Positions 15,204 to 23,453 of a stretch of DNA of 34,873 nucleotides are shown piece by piece. Under the pieces are notes generated by a model. The model was not told where the DNA came from. It searched no databases and saw only the letters and a list, made by a program, of their open reading frames with translations. The position numbers and the translations under genes were made by a program. This stretch comes from RYN-230 sp036509255 (GTDB lineage: Bacteria; Actinomycetota; Actinomycetes; Streptosporangiales; Streptosporangiaceae). The DNA lies in NCBI GenBank assembly GCA_036509255.1, contig DATCFY010000200.1, forward strand, positions 1 through 34,873, in the 5' to 3' direction. Position 1 is the first letter of the stretch. Every line of letters begins with the position of its first letter.

Positions 15204-17699
15204 TCACTTCAGCGCGTAGACCCTGAAGTCATTGCTGCCGACATAGGCCGTCCCGTCCGCTACCGCGATCTGGGATGCTACGGGACCACCCGCGGTGAAC
15301 CGCCAGATCTGGATGCCGTCACTCGCCCGCACGGCCCGCACGGTGTAATCGTTGCCGCCGGCGTACACGATTCCATGGGACACCGCGAGGCCCGAGGTGA
15401 CCGGGCCGTCCGTGGACGCCTGCCAGGCCCGGGTGCCGTCGGTGGCCCGCAGCGCCAGCACGGTGCTGGCGTTGCTGCCCAGGTAGACCAGGCCGGCCGC
15501 GACTGCGACCCCCGATTCCACGGCCCCGCCGGCTGAGGCATCCCAGAGCTTGCGGCCATCGCGGACCCGCAGGGCGCAGAGATGGCCATCTCCGCTGCCC
15601 ACGAAGGCCACCCCGCCGGCCACGGCCACGCCCGTGGCCCCACCGGCGCCGGTGGGAAAGTCCCAGATCCGGTGGCCATCACTGGCCCGGAGGGCGTGGA
15701 CGGCGTTGTCGTCGGCGCCGACGATGACGGTCCCGCCGGCGACGGCGATGCCGGTCGCGCCGCCGCCGAGGGCCGTGCCCCAGAGCCTCGCGCCGTCCCT
15801 GGCCCGCAGCGCGTACACGGTCTCGTCCCCGCTGCCGAGGTAGACGGACGGCCCGGCCAGCACGATGGAGGACTGCACGGTCCCGCCGGCGGGGAAGGTC
15901 CAGAGCCTGGCCCCGTCGCTGGCCCGCAGCGCGTAGACGCTGGCGTCGTTGCTGCCCGCGTACACCCGGCCGCCAGCCGCCGCGATCTTCGACTGAACCG
16001 GAGCGCGGGTCGCGAATGTCCAAAGCCTGCGGCCGTCGCTGGCCCGCAGCGCGTACACCCGGTCGTCGGTGCTACCCGCGAACACGATGCCACCGGACCA
16101 GGCGAGCGCCGTCACCATGCCACCCGTGGAGAAGCTCCACAGTTCGGCGGGCGCGCCCGGACTGGCCGGTGGGCCCGGGCTCGCGGATGCGCTCGTACTC
16201 CTGGTCGCGCGCGGCCTGGAGGCCGGGTGGCTGAGCGTCGCAGCCGGCCCTGGCCGGTGGCTGCCCGGCGAGTGCGCGGCACCCTGACTCAGGGCCCATG
16301 CGGCGCCCCCCAGCCCGGCTCCGGTCACCGCGGCCAGCCCGAGGAGGACGCGCCGCCGGGTCACCCAGGGCACGGTGGGACCAGGCCCCGTCGCGAGCAC
16401 CTGATCGGCCGGCAGGGCGGGCCCCCTGTCCCCCGGCTCCCGATCCGCTCCTGTGGCCGGCGCGGTGTCTCGCTGTGTCTTGGCTGCCACCTCCGCCGGC
16501 ACTGTCCCCGCCGACACTGTCTCCGCCGGTACTGTCTCCGCCGGCCTACCCCCCGCCGGCCCAGCCCGCGTCGGCACCCTCCCTGCCGCCAGCTCCGTCG
16601 GCGGTGTCCCGGCCCGTGTCGTCTCCGCTGGTACCGTCCCCGCCAAGGCCGACCCGGCAGCCCCAGGCGCCGGACCTCCGGCTGCGGCCGTCCGCGGTGC
16701 CGTCGCCGCGGCCACTGTTCCGCTGACTCTCGCCACCTTGCCCGCAGCCAGCCTGGCCACAGCCGCCCGGTCCCCGGCCGGCGCAGGTCCGGTGGGTCCC
16801 TCCCGAAGCTCCATGATGAGCCGGAGCTCATGCGCGCGGATGAGCCTGGTCACCGGCAGGGACCAGAAGGAGGCCAGCTCATCGTCGTCACCGGGGACCC
16901 GGCCCGCGGCGATCGCCGCCTCCAGGGCGGCCAGCCCAGGACGGTCCGCGGGCACCTTGGCCAGGCAGCCCTTCGCGAGTTCCCGCAACCCGCCAGGAAC
17001 CTCGGTGATGGCCGGTGCCGAGTGAACCACCCGGTAAAGCAGGGACGCCTGCGGGCCCTGGCCGAACGGGCCGGTCCCGGTCGCCGCGAACACGATCACG
17101 CAGCCGAGGGAGAACACGTCGCTGGGCGGACCCACCCGGGCGTCTTCCGCCTGCTCCGGTGACATGAACGAGGGGGTGCCGACGATCATCCCCGTGGAGG
17201 TCATCGCCGTTTTCTCCAGCGCGCGGGAGATCCCGAAATCGATGACGCGTGGGCCGTCCAGAGCCAGCAGAACGTTGGCGGGCTTCAGGTCCCGGTGCAC
17301 GAGCCCGCAGGAATGGACCGCCTGCAGGGCCTCAACCAGCCCTCCGGCCAAGCGCCACACCGACGCCGTGGGTAAGGATCCCGCGGCGCCGGCCGCCTCG
17401 GCCAGGGAAGGCCCGGGAACGAACACCGTGGCCAGCCACGGTGGATCGTCGTCCGGTCCGGCCGCGACCACCGGGGCGGTATAGGCCCCGCTGACCGCGC
17501 TGGCTGCGGCGACCTCCCGTCGGAACCGGGTGCGGAACTCCGGGTCACGGGCCAGTTCGCGGTGGATGACCTTGACCGCGACCGCCCGGCCCGCCGGGGA
17601 GTAGCCCAGGAACACCTGCCCCATGCCGCCGGCTCCCAGCCGGGCGCGCAGCCGGTATACCCCCACCTGCCGGGGATCCCCGGCTGCCAGTGCTTCCAC
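15204..17699 (-). CDS. Transmembrane serine/threonine protein kinase with C-terminal PQQ-like beta-propeller
   Basis: An 831-residue Hanks-type kinase. The glycine loop LGAGGMGQVF is at about residues 21-30, Lys43 is in VAVKVI, HRDLKPAN has Asp137, DFG has Asp154, and the activation segment ends GTPSFMSPEQ, so the kinase should be active. Residues 300-440 are an Ala/Pro/Thr linker with degenerate pentapeptide repeats from a 15-base minisatellite. One membrane helix follows RRR at about 446-470 (VLLGLAAVTGAGLGGAAWAL). The outer part (about 520-831) has seven or so 40-residue PQQ/YWTD-like blades with the recurring core VYALRASDG..LW. Architecture suggests an envelope sensor. Start is GTG 17699 after AAGGCGG. 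It appears to be transcribed after the OsmC-like gene. Confidence 0.92.
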   Translation of the reverse strand: MEALAAGDPRQVGVYRLRARLGAGGMGQVFLGYSPAGRAVAVKVIHRELARDPEFRTRFRREVAAASAVSGAYTAPVVAAGPDDDPPWLATVFVPGPSLAEAAGAAGSLPTASVWRLAGGLVEALQAVHSCGLVHRDLKPANVLLALDGPRVIDFGISRALEKTAMTSTGMIVGTPSFMSPEQAEDARVGPPSDVFSLGCVIVFAATGTGPFGQGPQASLLYRVVHSAPAITEVPGGLRELAKGCLAKVPADRPGLAALEAAIAAGRVPGDDDELASFWSLPVTRLIRAHELRLIMELREGPTGPAPAGDRAAVARLAAGKVARVSGTVAAATAPRTAAAGGPAPGAAGSALAGTVPAETTRAGTPPTELAAGRVPTRAGPAGGRPAETVPAETVSAGTVPAEVAAKTQRDTAPATGADREPGDRGPALPADQVLATGPGPTVPWVTRRRVLLGLAAVTGAGLGGAAWALSQGAAHSPGSHRPGPAATLSHPASRPRATRSTSASASPGPPASPGAPAELWSFSTGGMVTALAWSGGIVFAGSTDDRVYALRASDGRRLWTFATRAPVQSKIAAAGGRVYAGSNDASVYALRASDGARLWTFPAGGTVQSSIVLAGPSVYLGSGDETVYALRARDGARLWGTALGGGATGIAVAGGTVIVGADDNAVHALRASDGHRIWDFPTGAGGATGVAVAGGVAFVGSGDGHLCALRVRDGRKLWDASAGGAVESGVAVAAGLVYLGSNASTVLALRATDGTRAWQASTDGPVTSGLAVSHGIVYAGGNDYTVRAVRASDGIQIWRFTAGGPVASQIAVADGTAYVGSNDFRVYALK
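16495..16539 (-). repeat. 15-base minisatellite in the kinase linker
   Basis: Three consecutive 15-base units of the form GCCGRYACTGTCYCC (16495-16509, 16510-16524, 16525-16539), followed by decayed copies. They are in frame and encode Thr-Val-Pro/Ser-Ala-Glu/Gly pentapeptides in the juxtamembrane linker. Confidence 0.8.
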
Positions 17700-17795
17700 G
17701 ATCCGCCTTACCGCCCACGCCGGATGGCTCCGGCTGCCCTCAACACGTGGCCAGCCGCAGGGCAGCAGGGGGTGCTCAGCCTCCTCGCGGCCGAC

Positions 17796-18308
17796 TTAGC
17801 GGCTGAGACCCGCTGACGCGCTGACCGGGACAGGATGGGCCAGGGACTGGTACACGACGCAGTAACGCTCGGTCAGCCTGAGCAGCGTCGCGACCTGCTC
17901 GTCGGTGGCGTCGGTGTCGAGCTCGAAGCTCAGCCGGACGGCGGTGAACCCGACCGGGGCGTCCTTGGCGACCCCGAGCGTCCCGCGGAAGTCGAGGTCA
18001 CCCTCGGCATGCACCGTCCCGCCGGTGACCGCTATCTCCAGCGACGTGGCCACTGCCCGCAGCGTGACCCCCGCGCAGGCGACCAGGGCCTCCAGCAGCA
18101 TGTCCCCGGAGCAGAGCAGGGACCCGTCGCCGCCGGTGGCCGGGTGCAGCCCGGCGACTGCCAGGGCCCGGCCCGTGTCCACCGAGCAGCTGATGCCCTC
18201 GTCGCCCAGCTCGCCGCGGGCACTCAGGGTGACCACCGCCTGCTGCGGATCCTCCCGGTAGGCCTCCTTGAGCGGCTGTTGCACGGCGCGCAGTCCGGTG
18301 CTGTCCAC
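17796..18308 (-). CDS. OsmC-family protein
   Basis: A 170-residue OsmC/Ohr-like protein. The family uses two cysteines to reduce organic hydroperoxides: the first here is in LVACAGVTLRAVA (about residue 78) and the second in TERYCVVYQSL (about 151), both in the expected places. The N-terminal strand region (VVTLSARGEL) and the central region with FRGTLGVAKDAPVGF also fit. It probably works in the cytoplasm against peroxides or other electrophiles, though many OsmC proteins have no known substrate. The start is GTG 18308 with GGAGG five bases upstream. The unknown gene upstream ends 20 bases before it and the kinase gene begins 96 bases after it, so all three could share a transcript. Confidence 0.88.
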   Translation of the reverse strand: MDSTGLRAVQQPLKEAYREDPQQAVVTLSARGELGDEGISCSVDTGRALAVAGLHPATGGDGSLLCSGDMLLEALVACAGVTLRAVATSLEIAVTGGTVHAEGDLDFRGTLGVAKDAPVGFTAVRLSFELDTDATDEQVATLLRLTERYCVVYQSLAHPVPVSASAGLSR

Positions 18309-18328
18309 CGGCGCCTCCTTTCTGGTGC

Positions 18329-19153
18329 TCAGCGACGGTCGCTGGAGTAGAGATACGGCCCGCGGCCGCCGGGGTCAACGGGGGCGGCCGCGGTTTCACC
18401 GCGCAGCCACCGGATCGCGGCCTGGATGCCCTCGCCGTACTGCGGGGGCGGGTACTGGCCAGGGTCAACCGGGACACCACCGGGACGGCCCTGCATCACG
18501 ACCACGTTGGCCGCGTCGGCCTCGTAGTGCAGGTCAGAGGTGCTGGGCAGGTCAACCGGGCGCCCGCACAGCGGACCGGCCGCAGACTCACCCAGGACCC
18601 AGTCGAGCAGGTCGCGGACGCCGTGCAGCCAGGCGGCGTGCATCCAGCCGGCTTCCCAGCGCCACGGGTGCCGGGCATCCGAGGCGGACATGGTCCCGGG
18701 CAGGTCACCCTCCCGCAGCGCGTCCCGGGTGATCTCGCGGACCTCGCGCATCTCGTCGTCGGTACGCGCGTAATCGCCGCGGGCCCCGACGAAGCGGCCG
18801 CGGTTGTCCGCGTGCACGGGGATCTCATCGGTGCCGCCCGCGAGCCAGGCCAGGACCGCGCGGGTCTCGCGGAACTGGTCGCGGAAATCGGCCGGCACGC
18901 CGGGCGGGGCGGTCGAACCCTCCGGCCCCGCCGCGGCCTCGGCCAGGATCTCCTGCCGGGACGGCGGGCTGCCCGGGGCCAGGGACAGGGTCACCGGCGA
19001 CGGCCGGGTCCCGGTCAGCGCCCACTGCCAGGCCAGGGCGGTACGGCCACGCGGGCCCATCTCGCGCAGGCTCTGCGCGAGAACCGCCTCGACGTGCGGG
19101 CGTGGCCGGACGATCGCGGGACTGAGCTGGTCGGGCAGGTACACGGTGGTCAC
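18329..19153 (-). CDS. Protein of unknown function
   Basis: A protein of about 274 residues that I do not recognise. It is rich in acidic residues and tryptophan and has no signal peptide or membrane helix. Local segments include VYLPDQLSPAIVRPRP at the N-terminus, a helical middle with DDEMREVREITRDALREGD, and a Trp-rich stretch HPWRWEAGWMHAAWLHGVRDLLDWVLG. I set the start at GTG 19153; the frame stays open to 19246 but would then run through the glyA promoter and into the riboswitch. It is divergent from glyA and lies 20 bases upstream of the OsmC-like gene on the same strand. No function is proposed. Confidence 0.65.
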   Translation of the reverse strand: MTTVYLPDQLSPAIVRPRPHVEAVLAQSLREMGPRGRTALAWQWALTGTRPSPVTLSLAPGSPPSRQEILAEAAAGPEGSTAPPGVPADFRDQFRETRAVLAWLAGGTDEIPVHADNRGRFVGARGDYARTDDEMREVREITRDALREGDLPGTMSASDARHPWRWEAGWMHAAWLHGVRDLLDWVLGESAAGPLCGRPVDLPSTSDLHYEADAANVVVMQGRPGGVPVDPGQYPPPQYGEGIQAAIRWLRGETAAAPVDPGGRGPYLYSSDRR

Positions 19154-19175
19154 AGGTTCCACGGTACGGGTGAGC

Positions 19176-19190
19176 GCTGACAGCGTCAGC
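19176..19190. promoter_or_regulatory. Inverted repeat overlapping the glyA -35 region
   Basis: GCTGAC-AGC-GTCAGC is a perfect 6-base dyad with a 3-base centre in the divergent region between glyA and the unknown gene at 19153. It overlaps the proposed -35 box of glyA and could be an operator for either gene. Confidence 0.4.
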
Positions 19191-19206
19191 CTGGTCCCGG
19201 TAAGCT
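19177..19206 (+). promoter_or_regulatory. Candidate glyA promoter
   Basis: CTGACA (19177-19182) and TAAGCT (19201-19206) are separated by 18 bases and resemble primary sigma-factor boxes. The expected start site, near 19213, coincides with the first base-paired element of the riboswitch, which supports the call. Confidence 0.5.
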
Positions 19207-19211
19207 GCGAG

Positions 19212-19291
19212 CGGGCCGTGACTGGCGCGCAAGGATGGGTAACCATCGGGGAGCGGCCCCGTCATCGGGACGTATGCCGGGCGCCTGGGCC
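19212..19291 (+). promoter_or_regulatory. ZTP (pfl) riboswitch controlling glyA
   Basis: The conserved core of the pfl motif, which senses ZTP/ZMP (AICAR phosphates, signs of low 10-formyl-tetrahydrofolate), is nearly complete: GTGACTGGCG at 19218-19227, a short ATGG/CCAT hairpin, ACCATCGGGGAGCG at 19242-19255, and GCCGGGCGCCTGGGC at 19276-19290. GGGCC near 19213 can pair with GGCCC near 19255 to close P1. CTCCG (19293-19297), just after the aptamer, is complementary to CGGAG in the glyA ribosome site (19333-19337), which suggests control of translation by masking that site when ligand is absent. Linkage to glyA is a known association for this class. Confidence 0.93.
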
Positions 19292-19343
19292 TCTCCGCGA
19301 GCACATTGACACCGCGCCAAGTTTTGCGGCACCGGAGGTTTCC

Positions 19344-20783
19344 ATGTCGTCACCGAGCACCGAATCGGCTGCCTTCCGCAGCGCACTGGACGTGGTCCGC
19401 ACCGTTGAGCCGGGTGTGGCGGACGCGATCGCCGCCGAACTGGCCAGCCAGCGGGCCTCGCTCAAGCTCATCGCCAGCGAGAACTACGCCTCCCCCGCGG
19501 TCCTGCTGGCCATGGGCAACTGGCTCAGCGACAAGTACGCCGAGGGCACCATCGGGCGGCGGTTCTACGCGGGCTGCGCCCAGGTAGACACGATCGAGAC
19601 GATCGGGGCGGGGCACGCACGGGAACTCTTCGGTGCCCCGCACGCCTACCTGCAGCCGCACTCGGGCGTCGACGCCAACCTGGTGGCCTACTGGGCGATC
19701 CTGGCCCGCCGGGTCGAGGCCCCGGCCCTGGAGCGGGCGTCCGTCCGGCAGGTCAACGACCTCAGCGAGCAGGACTGGTCGCAGCTCCGCCAGGAGCTGG
19801 GCAACCAGCGGATGCTCGGCATGTCGCTGGACGCCGGGGGGCACCTGACGCACGGCTTCCGGCCGAACATCTCCGGGAAGATGTTCGAGCAGCGGTCCTA
19901 CGGCACCGACCCGGACACCGGCCTGATCGACTACGCCGTGGTGCGCGAGACCGCGCGCGAGTTCCGTCCGCTGATCCTGGTGGCCGGCTATTCCGCGTAC
20001 CCGCGGCGGGTCAATTTCGCGGTCATGCGCGAGATCGCGGACGAGGTCGGCGCGACGTTCATGGTGGACATGGCGCACTTCGCCGGCCTCGTCGCGGGCA
20101 AGGTGCTGACCGGGGACTTCGACCCGGTCCCGCACGCGCACATCGTCACCACGACCACGCACAAGTCGCTGCGCGGGCCGCGCGGCGGCATGGTGCTCTG
20201 CCAGCCTGAGTTCGCCGAGGCAGTGGACCGGGGCTGCCCGCTGGTCCTGGGCGGCCCGCTGCCGAACGTGATGGCAGCCAAGGCCGTCGCCCTGGCCGAG
20301 GCGCGCCAGCCCAGCTTCCAGGAGTACGCGCAGCGCATCGTGGCGAACGCCCAGGCCCTGTCGGATGGCCTGATCCGCCGGGGAGCCCGGCTGGTCACCG
20401 GTGGCACCGACAACCACCTGGTGCTCATCGACGTCGGCGGCTACGGGCTGACCGGGCGGCAGGCCGAGCAGGCCCTGCTGGACGCGGGCATCGTGACCAA
20501 CCGCAACGCCATCCCCCGCGACCCCCACGGGGCCTGGTACACCTCCGGGATCCGGATCGGCACCCCGGCGCTGACCACCCGCGGGCTGGGCACCGGGGAG
20601 ATGGACGTGATCGCCGGCCTCATGCACGAGGTGCTGAGCCAGGCCCGGCCGGGAACCACGGCCAGCGGCGCACCGTCGAAGGCCACCTGCGCGGCGGACC
20701 CTGCGCTGGCCGAACGGGTCGCCAAGCAGGCCAGCGAGCTGCTCGCCCAGTTCCCGCTGTACCCCTCGGTCGATCTCGGCTGA
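19344..20783 (+). CDS. glyA: Serine hydroxymethyltransferase
   Basis: Interconverts serine and glycine while loading one-carbon units on tetrahydrofolate, using PLP in the cytoplasm. The 479-residue protein has the family start LKLIASENYASPAVLLAMGNWLSDKYAEG, the PLP-phosphate region QPHSGVDANLVAYWAIL, VDMAHFAGLVAG, and the active-site lysine (about Lys274) in TTTTHKSLRGPRGG. It is longer than the 415-430 residue bacterial form because of an insertion at about residues 125-170; I believe this longer type occurs in other actinobacteria, where a shorter second copy may exist. ATG 19344 lies five bases after GGAGG (19334-19338). A ZTP riboswitch in the leader ties expression to folate one-carbon status. 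Confidence 0.95.
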   Translation: MSSPSTESAAFRSALDVVRTVEPGVADAIAAELASQRASLKLIASENYASPAVLLAMGNWLSDKYAEGTIGRRFYAGCAQVDTIETIGAGHARELFGAPHAYLQPHSGVDANLVAYWAILARRVEAPALERASVRQVNDLSEQDWSQLRQELGNQRMLGMSLDAGGHLTHGFRPNISGKMFEQRSYGTDPDTGLIDYAVVRETAREFRPLILVAGYSAYPRRVNFAVMREIADEVGATFMVDMAHFAGLVAGKVLTGDFDPVPHAHIVTTTTHKSLRGPRGGMVLCQPEFAEAVDRGCPLVLGGPLPNVMAAKAVALAEARQPSFQEYAQRIVANAQALSDGLIRRGARLVTGGTDNHLVLIDVGGYGLTGRQAEQALLDAGIVTNRNAIPRDPHGAWYTSGIRIGTPALTTRGLGTGEMDVIAGLMHEVLSQARPGTTASGAPSKATCAADPALAERVAKQASELLAQFPLYPSVDLG

Positions 20784-20810
20784 GCACACCGGCGGAGCCA
20801 GCCCAGCGGA

Positions 20811-21722
20811 TCAGCCGGCGAACTCGCTGAGCATCTGGCGGGCGAGATCGGGCCGGGGGGCGCGGCACCCCGGACAGCGCGGGCCCTGCCCCGGGACGTT
20901 GAGCCAGTAACCGGACACGGCCGCGCTGCTGGCCCGGATGGCCGCGGCCAGCTGCCGGCTGCTCACGAGCGGGCCCGGCGGGTTCGTGGACAGCCCGGCC
21001 AGCACAGTGACGTGCGGGTTGGCGGCATGGGCCTGAGACGCCGCGGCCCGGACGAACGCCCGGTAAACCGGCGGGTCGCGCTCCAGGCTCTGGGCTTGCA
21101 CCTCAACCACGCCGGCCACCTTGGCGATCTGGCCGACCAGGTCCAGATGGAGGTACTGCCGCCACATCGGCCCGCCGGAGCGGGGCTGGGCAGAGACCAG
21201 GTCCAGCGCAGGGGCCACGATGAGGGTCAGGTGATGCGCCCGGGTGACGGCCGCGGCCTCCTGGGCAGCCCGGACGGGGTTGCGCTGCTCGGTCACGGGC
21301 GTGTACGGCCAGACCTCGGGATCGTAGAGGACGGCGCGGGTCCCGGCCGGGAGCTGTCCGCCCTCCACCGCCTGCCTGAGCGCGCTGACCGCCGAGAACG
21401 TCACTACCGGCTCGGCCCCGGCGGCCGCCAGCGGCGGCTGCCCGGGGAGGAGGATCTCGTAGACGCGGGCCCCCTCCAGCCGGGCCGCCACCGGGGGGTC
21501 GGACAGCACCTGGGCGAGGGCGCCACGGGCCAGCATCCAGGTCGAGCGCTCCCCCGGCCCCGTGCTCACCGGCCCCGGGCTCTCGGCCGACGGCGTCCCG
21601 GGGACGGACGAGGCCGACGCGGACGAGGCCGGGCCGGCCGCGCTGGAATGCGCGGAACAGCCGGCCAGCACGCAGCTGACGGCCGTGGCCAGGCTAAGGA
21701 CCCACGCCCCTCGAGCGGTCAA
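20811..21722 (-). CDS. Putative lipoprotein of unknown function (possible TIM-barrel)
   Basis: A 303-residue exported protein with a signal peptide ending in lipobox LAGC (Cys at about residue 24), then a Ser/Ala/Pro-rich spacer and a folded domain. The domain contains YEILLPGQPP, RAVLYDPEVWPYTPVTEQRNP, LTLIVAPALDLV and VTVLAGLSTNPPG; alternating strands and helices ending in conserved acidic or aromatic residues suggest a TIM-barrel, possibly glycosidase-like, but I cannot name a family. The start appears to be TTG 21722, which overlaps the HlyD-like stop (TTGA); no ATG or GTG gives a complete signal peptide. It is coupled to the HlyD-like gene and close to a polysaccharide synthase, so a role outside the membrane in glycan handling is inferred. 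Confidence 0.75.
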   Translation of the reverse strand: MTARGAWVLSLATAVSCVLAGCSAHSSAAGPASSASASSVPGTPSAESPGPVSTGPGERSTWMLARGALAQVLSDPPVAARLEGARVYEILLPGQPPLAAAGAEPVVTFSAVSALRQAVEGGQLPAGTRAVLYDPEVWPYTPVTEQRNPVRAAQEAAAVTRAHHLTLIVAPALDLVSAQPRSGGPMWRQYLHLDLVGQIAKVAGVVEVQAQSLERDPPVYRAFVRAAASQAHAANPHVTVLAGLSTNPPGPLVSSRQLAAAIRASSAAVSGYWLNVPGQGPRCPGCRAPRPDLARQMLSEFAG

Positions 21723-22837
21723 GAACCCAGCTGCACGTTGGCGGTCATGCCGCCGAGCGGGGTGACCCGCTGGTGCCCGGTGATCCGCACGATCGCCTGG
21801 TAGGCCGTGCCGATGGAGGTGCTCACCGGCGTCGGCGAGACCTGCTGGATGGTGCCCCGGATCCCGCTCAGGCCGACCGCAGGCACGGCGACCGTCACGG
21901 CCTGGCCAGCATGGACCTGCTGGATTCCGCTCTCCGGCACCAGCATGGTGACTTGCCAGATACTCGAGGTCCGCAGCGCCATCATGGGCAGCGCGGACTG
22001 CGTCGAGCTGCTCTTCACGTTGGCCGCCGGACCCTCGGGAAGCAGGGAGAACGGCGGCGACTGCGACCCGGACGACTGCGACTGCGTGGCGTAGCTCCGG
22101 ATCCCGGCCGCGGTGACGGTCTCGCCGGTCTGGCCGTTGATCGCGATAACGGTCCCGGCCGAGGGAGCGATGATCTGGGTCTCGGCCAGCTTGACCTTGT
22201 CGGAGGCCAGCTGGGCCTGGTCCTTGGCCAACTGGGCCCCGGCGGCCGCGACGCTGGCCGCCGTGGTCGTCGTGGTGCCGCTCGCCTTGAGCTCGGCCAG
22301 ACTCGCCTTGTCCGCGGCGATCGCGGCCTTGTCCGCGCTGATAGCGGCGGTCGTGGCCGGCGATGTCTCGGTGGCGAGCACCTGGCCCGCCTTGACGGTC
22401 TGGCCCAGCAGGACCGGGACCTTGCCGACCAGGCCCGAGTTCGCGAAGTTCAGGTTGGTCACCCCGCTGCTGCTCACCGTCCCGGTAAAGGCCCGGCCAT
22501 CGGCGCGGACGATCCGCGGCACATACCAGACCGCGGCGGCCACGATGATCACGGCGATCAGGATTCCGCCGACGATCTGCGGAGCGGTCACGGGCCGCCG
22601 GGCGGGCTCGTCGGCGTCGGCCACCGCCGGTGCCGCGATCACCGTGGGCGTCGAGGTCACCGTCGCTGATGCCGGTGCGGCCGGGCGGCCTCCCCCCCGG
22701 ACTTGCTCTAGCTCCCGGGCCTCCTGCTCCCGCGCCGCACCCTGGGCCGCCGCACCCTGGGAATAATCCAGGGCCTGGCTCCCCAGCGTCATGTGCGCGC
22801 CAGAAGCATCCGTGTCCGCGCTCCCCGTCAGGGCCAT
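21719..22837 (-). CDS. HlyD-like membrane-fusion/adaptor protein
   Basis: A protein of about 372 residues. After a cytosolic, Ala/Thr/Pro-rich N-terminus comes one membrane helix at about 90-112 (IVGGILIAVIIVAAAVWYVP). A biotinyl-lipoyl-like half-motif follows (GLVGKVPVLLGQTVKAGQVLA), then a short helical hairpin rich in Ala/Lys/Asp, the second half (IIAPSAGTVIAINGQTGETV) and a beta-barrel part with VPESGIQQVHAGQAVTVAVPA. This is the layout of HlyD/EmrA-type adaptors. No ABC transporter lies next to it; instead a divergent processive glycosyltransferase does. I prefer ATG 22837, three bases after GGAGG; the frame is open to 22867. The downstream lipoprotein starts within its stop codon. Confidence 0.85.
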   Translation of the reverse strand: MALTGSADTDASGAHMTLGSQALDYSQGAAAQGAAREQEARELEQVRGGGRPAAPASATVTSTPTVIAAPAVADADEPARRPVTAPQIVGGILIAVIIVAAAVWYVPRIVRADGRAFTGTVSSSGVTNLNFANSGLVGKVPVLLGQTVKAGQVLATETSPATTAAISADKAAIAADKASLAELKASGTTTTTAASVAAAGAQLAKDQAQLASDKVKLAETQIIAPSAGTVIAINGQTGETVTAAGIRSYATQSQSSGSQSPPFSLLPEGPAANVKSSSTQSALPMMALRTSSIWQVTMLVPESGIQQVHAGQAVTVAVPAVGLSGIRGTIQQVSPTPVSTSIGTAYQAIVRITGHQRVTPLGGMTANVQLGS

Positions 22838-23196
22838 GGTCCTCCGCCTCAGAATCAGTTCCCTCACCGGACATCGCCCGCATCAGCGCGGCGAGATCCA
22901 ACGACCGGCAGGCCGACAGCACCGGCATGCGTCCCCGCATGACGGCAAGAGGCAACCGGCACCGGATATTCAGCATCCGCGCCGTGCCATTCGGGCTGAC
23001 TTTCGCAGCAGTCCCGTACGGGACTCCACCTATCCCCGCGAACGCCTTCCCATTCTCCGCCGATCGGATCATACCGGACTCAATCACATTTGATAGCGCA
23101 GCTAATCTATTGCCTTCATGTCGCCCGGGTTAATTCCGTGTAACCAGACCTTACTGACATTCTCGACATGCAATATAGGAAAGCGCCTCTGGCTCC

Positions 23197-23228
23197 TGCC
23201 TGTCCGGCTATCGGGCTCTGAACAGGCA
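23197..23228 (+). promoter_or_regulatory. Stem-loop in the glycosyltransferase leader
   Basis: TGCCTGT (23197-23203) and ACAGGCA (23222-23228) are exact complements around an 18-base loop. It lies eight bases before a second inverted repeat and may be part of a structured leader or an operator. Confidence 0.4.
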
Positions 23229-23235
23229 CTTCGCC

Positions 23236-23254
23236 ACGCTCTGTATAAGAGCGT
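23236..23254 (+). promoter_or_regulatory. Perfect 19-base inverted repeat upstream of the glycosyltransferase
   Basis: ACGCTCT-GTATA-AGAGCGT has perfect 7-base arms around a 5-base centre. The centre and right arm include TATAAG, a possible -10 box. It may be a repressor site or an RNA hairpin. Confidence 0.5.
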
Positions 23255-23453
23255 TAACTCAATACACCATTAGTGACCTCCGTTACATCCGGCCTTACCC
23301 CAAAGGAGCAGTAAAGACGTCAGGTCAGCTCGGATGGCGGCGGAAATCGCTTCATGTGCGCACCACCCCTCATTTACGCTCCGGACATCATCGTCTGGTA
23401 CGTTTCCACGCCATACGTTGCGAAAGAACCTTCTGACGGACTGCAGAGGATTT

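Larger units (their letters stand above)
22838..23453. other. 616-base divergent intergenic region, relatively AT-rich, with stem-loops
   Basis: Between the HlyD-like and glycosyltransferase starts. The part from about 23040 to 23460 is clearly less GC-rich than the surrounding genes. It holds two perfect inverted repeats (23197-23228 and 23236-23254) and an isolated AAAGGAG at 23302-23308 with no start codon at proper spacing. No known riboswitch class was recognised. Open frames here are short or run into the glycosyltransferase frame. Confidence 0.6.

Noticed and set aside
15582..17162. 526-residue plus-strand open frame
   Set aside because: Lies opposite the protein kinase and its propeller; low-complexity and without recognisable motifs.
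20811..23087. Single 758-residue minus-strand protein
   Set aside because: Only the last 303 codons are real (lipoprotein); the upstream part is an out-of-frame reading of the HlyD-like gene.
23302..23334. Short leader-peptide gene after AAAGGAG
   Set aside because: No start codon at workable spacing; the ATG at 23334 is 25 bases away and opens in the glycosyltransferase frame without conserved sequence.
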